Below, in pieces: positions 19,010-27,141 of a stretch of 64,000 nt of DNA (position 1 is the first letter of the stretch; every line of letters starts with the position of its first letter). The position numbers were made by a program, and so were the translations under genes. The DNA lies in the NCBI RefSeq assembly GCF_013363975.1, contig NZ_JABWGN010000021.1, positions 83,672 through 147,671 on the forward strand, written 5' to 3'. Source of the stretch: Nonomuraea montanisoli (lineage in GTDB: Bacteria > Actinomycetota > Actinomycetes > Streptosporangiales > Streptosporangiaceae). The notes under the pieces are model-generated. The model did no database searches, was not told the origin of the DNA, and saw nothing but the letters and a program-made list of their open reading frames with translations.

Positions 19010-19651
19010 CTACTGCGGGGCGATCGGCTCGGTGTTCAGGATCGTGGTGACGGCCTGGGTCGGCTGCGTCGGCTGCGGGTCGTCGGGCGGGCAGTCGTCG
19101 GCCGGGCACGGGACGACCGTCGGCGTCGCGTCCGTCGCCGTGGCGGACGGGGTGGGCGTCGGGGACGGCGTCACACTGGGGCAGTCGTCGGCCCGCGCGT
19201 CGGCCGTCGAGGCGCACGGGGTGGGGGACGGGCTGGGACGCGCCGGCTTGCTGGTGGACCGCGCGGTCTCGGGGACGTGCCGGGGCGGCCGGGTCGTGGG
19301 GTCGGGCACCACCACGACCTCGCGCGGCTCGCTGCGCTGCGGCGGCTCGGGCGACACGGCGCGGGTGGTGGAGGAACCGGAGGGCGGCGTGGAAGTGCTG
19401 CGCACGTCCTGCACGGTCTCGCGCAGCACCTGCTGGCGCAGGTCGGGGATCACCATGACGATCGTGCCGGCCACCAGCACGGCGCTGGCGGCCGCGGCGC
19501 CGGCGCGCCACCAGAACAGGTTGCGGACGCCGCGCCGCTCGATGCGGGCGCGGATGACCTCCAGTCCGTCCGGCGAGGGCACGACCGTGTCCGCCTCCGC
19601 GCGCAGCACACGGCGCAGCACGTCGCCGTACTCGTCGGGGGGCTGGGTCAT
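19010..19651 (-). CDS. Single-pass membrane protein, probable regulator partner of the sigma factor
   Basis: 213 aa. A ~45-residue cytoplasmic N-terminus (LRRVLRAEADTVVPSPDGLE) is followed by one membrane segment (AGAAAASAVLVAGTIVMVI) and a long external tail of Pro/Thr/Ser with two CP/DDCP motifs. Its start overlaps the sigma gene stop by 4 bp, which is the usual arrangement of sigma factor and anti-sigma factor. No HxxxCxxC zinc motif of ZAS-type anti-sigma factors is present, so the regulatory role is inferred from context only. Confidence 0.65.
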   Translation of the reverse strand: MTQPPDEYGDVLRRVLRAEADTVVPSPDGLEVIRARIERRGVRNLFWWRAGAAAASAVLVAGTIVMVIPDLRQQVLRETVQDVRSTSTPPSGSSTTRAVSPEPPQRSEPREVVVVPDPTTRPPRHVPETARSTSKPARPSPSPTPCASTADARADDCPSVTPSPTPTPSATATDATPTVVPCPADDCPPDDPQPTQPTQAVTTILNTEPIAPQ

Positions 19652-20244
19652 GACATCTTCTCCAGGACGGAACGCAAAGCGGCCATGCCACGTGCGGTGT
19701 GGCTCTTGACCGCTCCCTTGCTGATGCCCATGGCGTGGGCGATCTCAGCCTCGGACAGGTCACCGTAGTAGCGAAGGACGAGCGCCTCTCTCTGACGTGC
19801 CGGCAGGGCCCGCAGCGCCTCGATCACGGCCGAGCGTTCGAGCTCGCCGATCGCGCCGTTCTCGGCGCTCGGGGCGTCGGGCAGACCTTTGGGAGCATAC
19901 TTCTCGACGACCGCGCGATGACGCAGCACCGATCGGGAACGGTTGACGACGGATTGACGCAGGTAGGCGAGTGCCTTGTCGGGGTCGCGCAGCCTGCGCC
20001 AGGCGCCGTGGATGGCGACGAACGCGTCCTGCACGACCTCCTCGGCGGTCGCCATGTCGCGTACCAGCAACACAGCGAGACGCACCAATGACCGGAAGTG
20101 CGCGCTGTACAGCGCCGTCACGGCCATGTCGGCGTCCCACCCGACCGGCACCGCCCCTAACGACCTGTCGGCCAGAAGGGTCTCGGTGGTCACCTCATGA
20201 GGACGCGCGGCCTTCCGAGAGGGTTTACGTTCCTTGAAGGGCAT
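19648..20244 (-). CDS. ECF RNA polymerase sigma factor (SigE-like family)
   Basis: 198 aa. Region 2 is LYSAHFRSLVRLAVLLVRDMATAEEVVQDAF and region 4 is LPARQREALVLRYYGDLSEAEIAHAMGISKGAVKSH, which together define a sigma-70 family ECF factor of the actinobacterial SigE-like group. It binds core RNA polymerase and should direct it to a stress or envelope regulon. Start is the ATG at 20244. The gene downstream, overlapping by 4 bp, encodes a membrane protein likely to be its regulator. The trigger is not visible. Confidence 0.88.
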   Translation of the reverse strand: MPFKERKPSRKAARPHEVTTETLLADRSLGAVPVGWDADMAVTALYSAHFRSLVRLAVLLVRDMATAEEVVQDAFVAIHGAWRRLRDPDKALAYLRQSVVNRSRSVLRHRAVVEKYAPKGLPDAPSAENGAIGELERSAVIEALRALPARQREALVLRYYGDLSEAEIAHAMGISKGAVKSHTARGMAALRSVLEKMS

Positions 20245-20439
20245 TACCCAGTCGTGTCCTCGCCAGGTGGCCGTGCCCGACCCTGATGTGTCCAGTTGTG
20301 CTTGAAGTCTCGCACACCCACCCTAACCGCGAGGATCTTCCCTTGCACGGCGCGCTCGGTCACCGATTCACAACGGGTTCCTGGATGTCGGGAACGTTCC
20401 AGGCGGCCCTGTCGCCCCGAGGGGAGCGGGGCGCCTCGA

Positions 20440-20445
20440 TAGGGT
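20440..20445 (+). promoter_or_regulatory. -10 box for a leaderless HIT-protein transcript
   Basis: TAGGGT ends 6 nt before the GTG at 20452. The rest of the 207-bp divergent region (20245-20451) shows no other element I can support. Confidence 0.4.
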
Positions 20446-20451
20446 GGGCGG

Positions 20452-20796
20452 GTGACCGACTGCCTCTTCTGCAAGATCGTGGCCAAGGAGATCCCGGCCG
20501 AGGTCGTCCTGGAGACCGACCGGGCGCTCGCGTTCCGCGACATCAACCCGCAGGCCCCGACCCACGTCCTGGTCATCCCCAAGGAGCACCACGCCGACGC
20601 GGCGGCGCTGGCCGCGGCCGACGACGGGCTGGCCGACGACGTCCTCAAGGCCGCCCACGCCGTGGCCGTCCAGGACGGCGTGGCCGGCACCGGCTACCGC
20701 GTGGTCTTCAACACCGGTCCCGGCGCGGGCCAGACGGTCTTCCACGTCCACGCGCACGTGCTCGGTGGCCGCGACCTGACCTGGCCCCCCGGCTGA
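20452..20796 (+). CDS. HIT-family nucleotide hydrolase or transferase
   Basis: 114 aa. The HIT triad is in FHVHAHVLGG, and the N-terminus has the CLFCKIVAKEIPAEVV block of HINT-type proteins. These hydrolyse purine nucleoside phosphoramidates or related nucleotides in the cytoplasm; the substrate here is not known. It precedes phoH on the same strand by 105 bp, an arrangement seen in other actinobacteria. Confidence 0.93.
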   Translation: MTDCLFCKIVAKEIPAEVVLETDRALAFRDINPQAPTHVLVIPKEHHADAAALAAADDGLADDVLKAAHAVAVQDGVAGTGYRVVFNTGPGAGQTVFHVHAHVLGGRDLTWPPG

Positions 20797-20874
20797 CGGC
20801 GCCCGGCCGATATTAGCGAGAACGGTTCGCGTGGGCCCGGCTACCATGGGCGAAGAAGCACACACGAACAGACC

Positions 20875-20904
20875 GGGAGGCATCAGGCCGCTGGCCTGCC
20901 CATG
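20875..20904 (+). promoter_or_regulatory. phoH ribosome-binding site separated from the ATG by a hairpin
   Basis: GGGAGG (20875-20880) lies 21 nt before the ATG at 20902. A perfect stem caggcc-gct-ggcctg (20884-20898) fills the gap; folding leaves an effective spacing of about 6 nt. Confidence 0.6.
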
Positions 20905-21942
20905 TCCGAACTACACGAAACCCGCCGGACCGCACCTCCGACGCGCACACAGGCCAAGGTGCTGATTCCGGACGAATACCCGATGGTCAGCCTCCTGGGC
21001 TCCCGTGACGAGCTGCTGCGTGTCATCGAGAGCGCCTTCCGGGCCGACATCCACGTCCGAGGAAACGAGATCACCGTCACCGGCAGCCCCGACGAGAGCG
21101 GGGCCGTGGTGCGGCTGTTCGAAGAGCTCGTCGAAGTGCTCAGGAGCGGCGGCGAGCTCACGCCCGACGCGGTCGAGCGGAGCATCGCCATGCTGCGCAT
21201 GACCTCCGACCGGCCGGCCGAGGTGCTCTCCCTCGACATCCTCTCCTCGCGCGGCCGGACGATCCGGCCCAAGACCGTCAACCAGAAGCGCTACGTCGAC
21301 GCGATCGACAACCACACGGTCGTGTTCGGGATCGGTCCGGCCGGCACCGGCAAGACCTATCTCGCCATGGCCAAGGCCGTGCGGGCGCTCCAGGAGAAGC
21401 GGATCAACCGGATCATCCTCACCCGTCCCGCCGTCGAGGCGGGCGAGCGGCTCGGCTTCCTGCCGGGCACGCTGTACGAGAAGATCGACCCCTACCTCCG
21501 GCCGCTGTACGACGCGCTGCACGACATGGTCGACCCCGACTCCATCCCCAAGCTGATGGCGGCGGGCACGATCGAGGTCGCGCCGCTGGCGTACATGCGG
21601 GGCCGCACCCTCAACGACGCCTTCATCATCCTCGACGAGGCCCAGAACTCCTCGGCCGAGCAGATGAAGATGTTCCTGACCAGGCTCGGCTTCAACTCCA
21701 AGATCGTGGTGACCGGCGACGTGACCCAGGTGGACCTGCCGGCGGGCACCACCAGCGGGCTGCGCGTCGTGCAGGAGATCCTCGACGGCATCGACGACAT
21801 CCACTTCGCCCGCCTGACCAGCTCCGACGTGGTGCGCCACAAGCTGGTCAGCGAGATCGTCGACGCCTACGGGCGCTACGACGCCCTTCAGGAGGCGGCC
21901 GGGCCCGCCAAGCCGATCCAGCACCGGGGTAAGCGGCGATGA
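20902..21942 (+). CDS. phoH: PhoH-family ATPase
   Basis: 346 aa. Walker A is GIGPAGTGKTYLA, Walker B is AFIILDEAQNSS, and LTRPAVEAGERLGFLPG is a signature PhoH block. An N-terminal KH-like region (residues 20-100) precedes the ATPase. The family is linked to RNA metabolism with YbeY, whose gene overlaps the end (ATGA). The start at 20902 depends on a hairpin-spaced ribosome-binding site. Exact substrate is unsettled for the family. Confidence 0.93.
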   Translation: MSELHETRRTAPPTRTQAKVLIPDEYPMVSLLGSRDELLRVIESAFRADIHVRGNEITVTGSPDESGAVVRLFEELVEVLRSGGELTPDAVERSIAMLRMTSDRPAEVLSLDILSSRGRTIRPKTVNQKRYVDAIDNHTVVFGIGPAGTGKTYLAMAKAVRALQEKRINRIILTRPAVEAGERLGFLPGTLYEKIDPYLRPLYDALHDMVDPDSIPKLMAAGTIEVAPLAYMRGRTLNDAFIILDEAQNSSAEQMKMFLTRLGFNSKIVVTGDVTQVDLPAGTTSGLRVVQEILDGIDDIHFARLTSSDVVRHKLVSEIVDAYGRYDALQEAAGPAKPIQHRGKRR

Positions 21943-22415
21943 GCATCGAGATCAACAACGAGTCGGGCGTCGAGGTCGACGAGGAGAACATCGTCCGCCT
22001 CGCCGCCCACGTGCTCGGCGAGATGGGCGTCAACCCGCTCGCCGAGATGTCCATCATGGTGGTCGACGAGAACGCCATGGCCGAGCTGCACGAGAAGTGG
22101 ATGGGCGAGCCCGGTCCCACGGACGTCCTCGCCTTCCCCATGGACGAGCTGCGCCCCGGCGGCGGGGCGCGGGGCGACGGCGACGCGCCCGCCGACCCGG
22201 CGCTGCTCGGCGACGTGGTGCTCTGCCCGCAGGTCGCGGCCCGGCAGGCCGAGGAGGCCGGCCACTCCACCCGTGACGAGCTGGAGCTGCTGTGCACGCA
22301 CGGCATCCTGCACCTGCTCGGCTACGACCACGCCGAGCCTGAGGAGCACAAGGAGATGTTCGGCCTGCAGGCGCGGCTGCTGGAGGCTTGGCAGGAGGAG
22401 CGCGACCCGCGGTGA
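21939..22415 (+). CDS. ybeY: Endoribonuclease YbeY
   Basis: 158 aa. The metal-binding motif is HGILHLLGYDHAE (H3XH5XH type). It acts in 16S rRNA 3'-end maturation and 70S quality control. ATG at 21939 overlaps the phoH stop, and its own stop overlaps the corC start as GTGA, so the three are coupled. An acidic, gapped loop (GGGARGDGDAPADPA) sits before the catalytic helix, as in other actinobacterial YbeY. Confidence 0.96.
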   Translation: MSIEINNESGVEVDEENIVRLAAHVLGEMGVNPLAEMSIMVVDENAMAELHEKWMGEPGPTDVLAFPMDELRPGGGARGDGDAPADPALLGDVVLCPQVAARQAEEAGHSTRDELELLCTHGILHLLGYDHAEPEEHKEMFGLQARLLEAWQEERDPR

Positions 22416-23710
22416 ACGCCTGGTTGCCCCTGGCCATCGCGCTCGTGGTGATCGGTGGCCTGATCGCCAGCGCGGAGACGGCTCTGACCCGCATCTCACG
22501 GGTGCGGGCGGAGGAGTTCGTCCGCGAGGGCAGGCGCGGCGCCGTGCGGCTGCAGGCCATCGTCACCGACCCGCCGCGCTACCTCAACCTGCTCCTGCTG
22601 CTCAGGCTGAGCTGCGAGCTGGTCGCCACGGTGATCGTCACCCTGCTGAGCATCGACCGGCTGGGCGACCAGGGGTGGGCGTACGTGACGGCCGCCGCCG
22701 TGATGATCGTGGTCAGCTACGTGATCGTCGGCGTCTCGCCGCGCACCCTGGGCCGCCAGCACGCCGAGCCCATCGCGCTGGCCGGGGCGCCGATCGTCTA
22801 CGGGCTGACCCGGATCTTCGGCCCGCTGCCCAAGCTGCTCATCCTGCTGGGCAACGCGCTGACCCCCGGCAAGGGGTTCCGCGAGGGCCCGTTCACCTCC
22901 GAGGCCGAGCTGCGCGACCTGGTCGACCTGGCCGAGGAGCGCCGGGTCATCGAGCCGGACGAGCGCGAGATGATCCACTCGGTGTTCGAGCTGGGCGACA
23001 CGCTGGTGCGCGAGGTCATGGTGCCCCGTACCGACATGGTCTTCATCGAGCGCGGCAAGACGCTCAGCCAGGCCCTGTCGCTGGCGTTGCGCAGCGGCTT
23101 CTCCCGCATCCCCGTCGTCGGGGAGAACGAGGACGACGTCGTCGGCATCGCCTACCTCAAGGACATCATCCGCCGGGTGCACGAGTCGGGTCAGGACGGC
23201 GGCGGCGAGCGGGTCGACTCGATCATGCGGCCGGCCACGTACGTGCCCGAGAGCAAGCCGATCGACCAGCTCCTGCGCGAGATGCAGGCGCGGCAGACCC
23301 ACCTCGCGATCGTCATCGACGAGTACGGCGGCACGGCCGGGCTGGTGACGATCGAGGACGTCCTGGAGGAGATCGTCGGGGAGATCGCCGACGAGTACGA
23401 CCAGGAGGCGCCCCGGGTCGAGCCCATGCCCGACGGGGGGCTGCGGGTCACCGCCCGCATGCCGGTGGACGAGCTGGGCGAGCTGTTCGACACGGAGATC
23501 GAGGTCGACGACGTGGAGACGGTCGGCGGGCTGCTGGCCCACGCGCTCGGCCGGGTGCCGATCGCCGGCTCGCAGGCGGACGTCGCCGGGCTCCAGCTCA
23601 CGGCCGAGAGCCTGGCGGGCCGCCGCAACCGCATCAGCACGGTCGTGGTCCGCCGGATCACGCGGCCGGAGGACGAGACCGTCCCGGCCTCCGCCGAACA
23701 GCAGGACTGA
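22412..23710 (+). CDS. CNNM/CorC-type membrane protein with CBS domains
   Basis: 432 aa. The N-terminal DUF21/CNNM domain (residues about 1-170) has several membrane segments; two CBS domains follow (MVPRTDMVFIERGKTL and VDSIMRPATYVPESKPI), then a C-terminal CorC_HlyC domain (ETVGGLLAHALGRVP). It belongs to the so-called hemolysin-like family that affects magnesium or cobalt efflux. The GTG at 22412 overlaps the ybeY stop. Followed by a 354-bp structured non-coding stretch. Confidence 0.92.
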   Translation: MNAWLPLAIALVVIGGLIASAETALTRISRVRAEEFVREGRRGAVRLQAIVTDPPRYLNLLLLLRLSCELVATVIVTLLSIDRLGDQGWAYVTAAAVMIVVSYVIVGVSPRTLGRQHAEPIALAGAPIVYGLTRIFGPLPKLLILLGNALTPGKGFREGPFTSEAELRDLVDLAEERRVIEPDEREMIHSVFELGDTLVREVMVPRTDMVFIERGKTLSQALSLALRSGFSRIPVVGENEDDVVGIAYLKDIIRRVHESGQDGGGERVDSIMRPATYVPESKPIDQLLREMQARQTHLAIVIDEYGGTAGLVTIEDVLEEIVGEIADEYDQEAPRVEPMPDGGLRVTARMPVDELGELFDTEIEVDDVETVGGLLAHALGRVPIAGSQADVAGLQLTAESLAGRRNRISTVVVRRITRPEDETVPASAEQQD

Positions 23711-23760
23711 CCCCCGCCCCACCGCCGACGCCGCAGGTGATTGCAGCAATGCGGCATTTG

Positions 23761-23990
23761 TTGGCAGTTGTGGCAAGTGTTCTACAAGTCATCTGCAAGC
23801 CGGGTGCCCCAGTCTTGTCTCGACGCCCAGTGCGGAGGGCGTCGAACGAGGGAAGCGTCCGAACGCCGGGTGGGGTTCGCGGCCGGAGGACGCTCCCGGG
23901 GGGCGGCAACGTCTCGATCATCACGATCGCGGCGTTGCTTGGCGTAAGGGTGCTCTCGTCCGTAAAGCCGGACGAGGGCACCCTTTCAGC
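23761..23990 (+). ncRNA. Candidate structured RNA between corC and a lipoprotein gene
   Basis: The 354-bp gap 23711-24064 has no credible gene but is dense in secondary structure. Hairpin 1 is cgacgccc/gggcgtcg (23821-23844, 8 bp). Hairpin 2 is gggaagcgtcc/ggacgctccc (23850-23897). Hairpin 3 is gcaacg/cgttgc enclosing cgatc/gatcg (23906-23938). A strong terminator closes the region. gggtgccc (23802-23809) is also fully complementary to gggcaccc in the 3' arm of the terminator, so either a long closing stem or an alternative fold is possible. The 5' part (23740-23800) is unusually AT-rich and could hold a promoter. It could be an independent small RNA or just the corC terminator region; it does not match any RNA family I can name. 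Confidence 0.35.
23946..23985 (+). terminator. Strong intrinsic terminator
   Basis: A 17-bp stem with one G-U pair (aagggtgctctcgtccg, 23946-23962, with 23969-23985) and a 6-nt loop. T-rich sequence follows (tcagcgtttgggccttta). It separates corC, or the candidate RNA, from the lipoprotein gene. Confidence 0.85.
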
Positions 23991-24064
23991 GTTTGGGCCT
24001 TTATTGGTGACTGTGGTGGGTTGTCCTGTTCGACCCCCGGGGAGATCCGCGAGCGGAGGTAATC

Positions 24065-24733
24065 ATGCGACGCGGACTGCGGATCATCGGGCTCACCACG
24101 GCCGCCGCGCTCCTGGCCGGATGCCTGGCGGCCTGCGAGGCGCGGAGAGGCGGCGGGAACGCCGCCACGTACACCACCTCGGGTTCCAGCGCCCGGGCGT
24201 CGGTCAGGCTGCACGCGCTGCTCGAACGGCCGGAGGCGCTGCCCGACGGGTTCTCGCCCCGGCCCGGCGCGGCGTGGCGGATGCCGTTCAAGGTGGCCGA
24301 CCGTGACTGCCGCGCCGTCCTGGAGCCCGCGGGCGGCCGGGCGCCCCTGCGGGCGCTCACCGGGCAGGCGGCGGTCAGCTACCAGGGGGACGAGCTGGGC
24401 GAGCAGGTCGCCGTGGGCCTGGCCCGCTACTCGGGCTCCGAGGCCGGCAGCCACCTCGACGCGCTCGCCGGCTCGCTGGCCCAGTGCCAGACCGTCCGGG
24501 CGCCCGGCGGCACGCGGCTCCGGCTGCGCTCGCTGCCGGTCGAGGCGTCCGGCGAGCAGGCCGTGAGCGCCCGGCTGCGCGGGAAGCTGCGCGGATACCC
24601 GTACACGATGGACGTGGTGCTCGCCCGCTCGGGCGACACGCTCGTCTCGATCGTGCACACCGGCATGGCCCGTGTGGAGCGGGCGAGCACCGAACGGCTG
24701 GTCGGCGCCGTCCTGAAGATGGCCAGCGCCTAG
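24065..24733 (+). CDS. Lipoprotein of unknown function
   Basis: 222 aa. The signal peptide is MRRGLRIIGLTTAAALLAGC with lipobox LLAGC, so the mature protein is anchored to the outer face of the membrane. The mature part has paired cysteines (DRDCRAVLEP and LAQCQTVRAP) and a beta-rich pattern like PknH-type extracellular sensor domains; this resemblance is weak. ATG at 24065 with GCGGAGGT upstream. It lies just before the cytidine-deaminase-like gene but outside the conserved phoH-to-era order. Confidence 0.7.
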   Translation: MRRGLRIIGLTTAAALLAGCLAACEARRGGGNAATYTTSGSSARASVRLHALLERPEALPDGFSPRPGAAWRMPFKVADRDCRAVLEPAGGRAPLRALTGQAAVSYQGDELGEQVAVGLARYSGSEAGSHLDALAGSLAQCQTVRAPGGTRLRLRSLPVEASGEQAVSARLRGKLRGYPYTMDVVLARSGDTLVSIVHTGMARVERASTERLVGAVLKMASA

Positions 24734-24736
24734 TCT
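24731..24736 (+). promoter_or_regulatory. -10 box that fixes the start of the deaminase-like gene
   Basis: TAGTCT ends 7 nt before the GTG at 24744 and only 1 nt before the alternative GTG at 24738, favouring the former as a leaderless start. Confidence 0.4.
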
Positions 24737-24743
24737 GGTGCCC

Positions 24744-25064
24744 GTGACTCTCGATCCCGAAGACAGCAAGATCATCACGCTGGCCCGCGCCGCCCGTGCG
24801 CGCAACGGCTCCGCCGAGGGCGCCGCCGTGCGCGACGAGACCGGCCGCACCTACTCCGCGACCGACGTCGCGCTCTCCTCCCTGCGGCTGTCGGCCGTGC
24901 AGGTGGCCGTCGCGATGGCCGTCTCCAGCGGCGCTCAGTCCCTGGAGGCCGTCGCGCTCGTCACCGCCGGCGACGGCCCGAGCCCCGCCGACGAGGAGGT
25001 CGCGCGCGAGCTGGGCGTCAAGGCGCTGCTCGTGGCCGGTCCCGACGGCGCCCTGCGGGGCTGA
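24744..25064 (+). CDS. Cytidine-deaminase-like protein lacking zinc ligands
   Basis: 106 aa. The order of elements follows a small cytidine deaminase, with DETGRTYSATDVALSSLRLS aligning to the substrate loop and catalytic helix. However the CAE or HAE catalytic motif is replaced by SAV, and no PCxxC motif follows, so deamination is not expected. Placement between corC and era matches the small protein found there in mycobacteria and Streptomyces (Rv2365c-like, from memory). A structural or regulatory role is likely but unknown. Confidence 0.75.
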   Translation: MTLDPEDSKIITLARAARARNGSAEGAAVRDETGRTYSATDVALSSLRLSAVQVAVAMAVSSGAQSLEAVALVTAGDGPSPADEEVARELGVKALLVAGPDGALRG

Positions 25065-25065
25065 C

Positions 25066-25560
25066 ATGCCGATGTCGCCGTACCTCGCCGGGCTGCGCGC
25101 GAAGGTCGGATCCGAGCTGCTGCTGCTGCCGTCGGTGTGCGGGTGCGTGTTCGACGAGTCGGGGCGGCTGCTGGTGGCCCGCCACGGCGACGTCGGGCTG
25201 TGGGCCGCGCCCGGCGGCGGGCTCGACCCGGACGAGCGGCCCGAGGACGCCGTGGTCAGGGAGCTGCGCGAGGAGCTGGCGGTCGAGGTCGAGGTACGCG
25301 GCGTGATCGGCGTGTACGGCGGCCCCGAGTTCCGTGCCGTCTATCCCAACGGGCATCAGTGCCAGTACATGATCGCCGTGTTCGGCTGCACGCTGGCGTC
25401 GGGCGTCCCGCAGCCCGACGGCGACGAGATCACCGACTACCGGTGGGTCACCGAGGAGGAGCTGGCGGGGCTGCGGATGACGCCGTGGTCGCCCCGCGTG
25501 CTGCCCGAGGTGTTCGCCTGGTGGCGCGGGCAGACCCGCCGATGGGCGACAATGCACTAG
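25066..25560 (+). CDS. NUDIX hydrolase
   Basis: 164 aa. The Nudix box is visible as GGLDPDERPEDAVVRELREE, satisfying G-x5-E-x7-REUxEE except for Ala in place of the final Gly. The family cleaves nucleoside diphosphates linked to another moiety with Mg2+; the substrate here is unknown. The ATG at 25066 is 1 bp after the preceding stop. Its 3' end overlaps the start of era by 19 bp or 1 bp, depending on the era start. Confidence 0.88.
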   Translation: MPMSPYLAGLRAKVGSELLLLPSVCGCVFDESGRLLVARHGDVGLWAAPGGGLDPDERPEDAVVRELREELAVEVEVRGVIGVYGGPEFRAVYPNGHQCQYMIAVFGCTLASGVPQPDGDEITDYRWVTEEELAGLRMTPWSPRVLPEVFAWWRGQTRRWATMH

Positions 25561-26468
25561 TGACCTCGCCAGACAACCATCGCGCCGGATTCGCCTGCTT
25601 CGTGGGAAGGCCCAACGTCGGCAAGTCCACGTTGATGAACGCCCTGGTGGGCACGAAGGTCGCGATCACCTCCTCCAAGCCGCAGACCACCCGCCGGGTC
25701 ATCCGCGGCATCGTCCACCGGCCCGACGCGCAGATCGTCATCGTCGACACACCCGGCCTGCACCGGCCGCGCACCCTGCTCGGCGAGCGGCTCGACAGCC
25801 TGGTGCTGTCCACGCTGACCGAGGTCGACGTCATCGGGTTCTGCGTGCCGGCCAACGAGCCGATCGGCAAGGGCGACCGGTTCATCGCCGACAAGCTCGC
25901 CGCCGTCAAGCGCACCCCGGTGGTCGCCGTGGTCACCAAGTGCGACCTGGCCACCAAGGAGCAGATCGCCGAGCAGCTCCTGGCGGTGTCGCAGGTCGCG
26001 GAGTTCGCCGCGATCGTGCCGGTCTCGGCCGAGCGCGGCGACCAGCTCGACGTGCTGGGCGACGTGCTGATCGAGCACCTGCCCGAGTCCCCGCCGCTCT
26101 ACGAGGGCGGGCAGCTCACCGACGAGCCCGAGCAGGTGCTGGTGGGCGAGCTGATCAGGGAGGCGGCGCTGGAGGGCGTCCGCGACGAGCTGCCGCACTC
26201 GATCGCCGTGGTGGTCGACGAGATGCTGCCACGCGAGGGCCGCGACGACCTGCTCGACATCTACGCCCACATGTTCGTCGAACGGCCGTCGCAGAAGGCC
26301 ATCGTCATCGGCCACAAGGGCGAGCGGCTGCGCGACGTGGGCACGCGGGCCCGCCAGCAGATCGAGGCGCTGCTCGGCACCCGCGTCTACCTCGACCTGC
26401 GCATCAGCGTCGCCAAGGACTGGCAGCGCGACCCCAAGCAGCTGCGCCGGCTCGGCTTCTACGACTGA
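25542..26468 (+). CDS. era: GTPase Era
   Basis: 308 aa from the ATG at 25542; a GTG at 25560 would shorten it by six residues, and neither has a clear ribosome-binding site. G1 is GRPNVGKST, G3 is DTPG, G4 is TKCDLA, and the C-terminal KH domain contains IVIGHKGERLRDVGTRARQ. Era binds the 3' end of 16S rRNA and assists 30S maturation, in line with ybeY nearby. Translation is probably coupled to the NUDIX gene. Confidence 0.96.
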   Translation: MGDNALVTSPDNHRAGFACFVGRPNVGKSTLMNALVGTKVAITSSKPQTTRRVIRGIVHRPDAQIVIVDTPGLHRPRTLLGERLDSLVLSTLTEVDVIGFCVPANEPIGKGDRFIADKLAAVKRTPVVAVVTKCDLATKEQIAEQLLAVSQVAEFAAIVPVSAERGDQLDVLGDVLIEHLPESPPLYEGGQLTDEPEQVLVGELIREAALEGVRDELPHSIAVVVDEMLPREGRDDLLDIYAHMFVERPSQKAIVIGHKGERLRDVGTRARQQIEALLGTRVYLDLRISVAKDWQRDPKQLRRLGFYD

Positions 26469-26472
26469 TCGT

Positions 26473-26541
26473 CGAGCCTCGGGCATTCACGACCGGCCGG
26501 CGAGCCTCGGGCCTTCACGACCAGCCGGCGTGCCTCGCGCC
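26473..26541. repeat. 28-bp tandem repeat downstream of era
   Basis: Two full copies (26473-26500 and 26501-26528, two mismatches; core cgagcctcgggc) and a partial third lie between the convergent ends of era and the next gene. Confidence 0.85.
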
Positions 26542-26545
26542 GCCG

Positions 26546-27082
26546 TCAGTCGGTCGCGGAGGAGCGGCGCGCGGCGGTCAGCACGGCGAAGAGGACCAGC
26601 GCCAGCGAGCTGGCCAGCGCCGCGAACCACCCGTACCTGATGACCGGCCCCACCGACAGCATCCCGCCCAGGTCGAGCGAGACCCGGCCGGTCACGCCGC
26701 CCGGGTCGGCCGCGAACATCACCAGCAGCACGGTCGCGAACGCTCCCGGCAGTGCCGCGAGCGCGGCCACCCACGGGCGGCGGCCCAGCAGCCCCGCCAC
26801 CCCGAGCGCCAGCGCCGCCAGCCCCGCGACGAGGGTCGAGACGCCGAGCCCGGCGTCGACGCCCCGGACGTCGCTGGTGAGACCGCCGCCGATGACGTCG
26901 CTCCTGGCCTCGATGCCCGCCCACGGCAGGACGGCGCAGACCACGAGCAGCGCCGCGGCAACGCTGGCGGCCAGCGCGTACCCGCGCCTGCCGCGTCTGA
27001 CGGTGCCTGGCTGATGGGGGCCCGTCCGATGAGGGCCCGTCCGATGGGGGCCCGTCCGGCCCGGCTGAAGGGGATCGGCCAC
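26546..27082 (-). CDS. Small four-segment membrane protein, unknown function
   Basis: 178 aa from a GTG at 27082. Residues 10-30 are an RTGPH repeat encoded by a 15-bp tandem repeat. Four hydrophobic segments follow (YALAASVAAALLVVCAVLPW, TLVAGLAALALGVAGLLG, WVAALAALPGAFATVLLVMF and WFAALASSLALVLFAVL). WAGIEARSD after segment 1 resembles the first extracytoplasmic loop of tryptophan-rich actinobacterial membrane proteins. No function can be assigned. Convergent with era. Confidence 0.65.
   Translation of the reverse strand: MADPLQPGRTGPHRTGPHRTGPHQPGTVRRGRRGYALAASVAAALLVVCAVLPWAGIEARSDVIGGGLTSDVRGVDAGLGVSTLVAGLAALALGVAGLLGRRPWVAALAALPGAFATVLLVMFAADPGGVTGRVSLDLGGMLSVGPVIRYGWFAALASSLALVLFAVLTAARRSSATD
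27013..27057. repeat. 15-bp in-frame tandem repeat, three copies
   Basis: gatgggggcccgtcc is present at 27013 and 27043 with one variant at 27028. It encodes the RTGPH repeat near the N-terminus of the membrane protein. Confidence 0.9.
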
Positions 27083-27141
27083 ACGGCCACCATAGGACGG
27101 CGACGCCGTCCCGGCCAGGGCGCCGTGCTGAGCGCTCGGGG

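Noticed and set aside
23761..23990. Named RNA families (6S, tmRNA, SRP RNA, RNase P, c-di-AMP riboswitch)
   Set aside because: I looked for their conserved cores and found none; only a generic structured-RNA candidate is reported.
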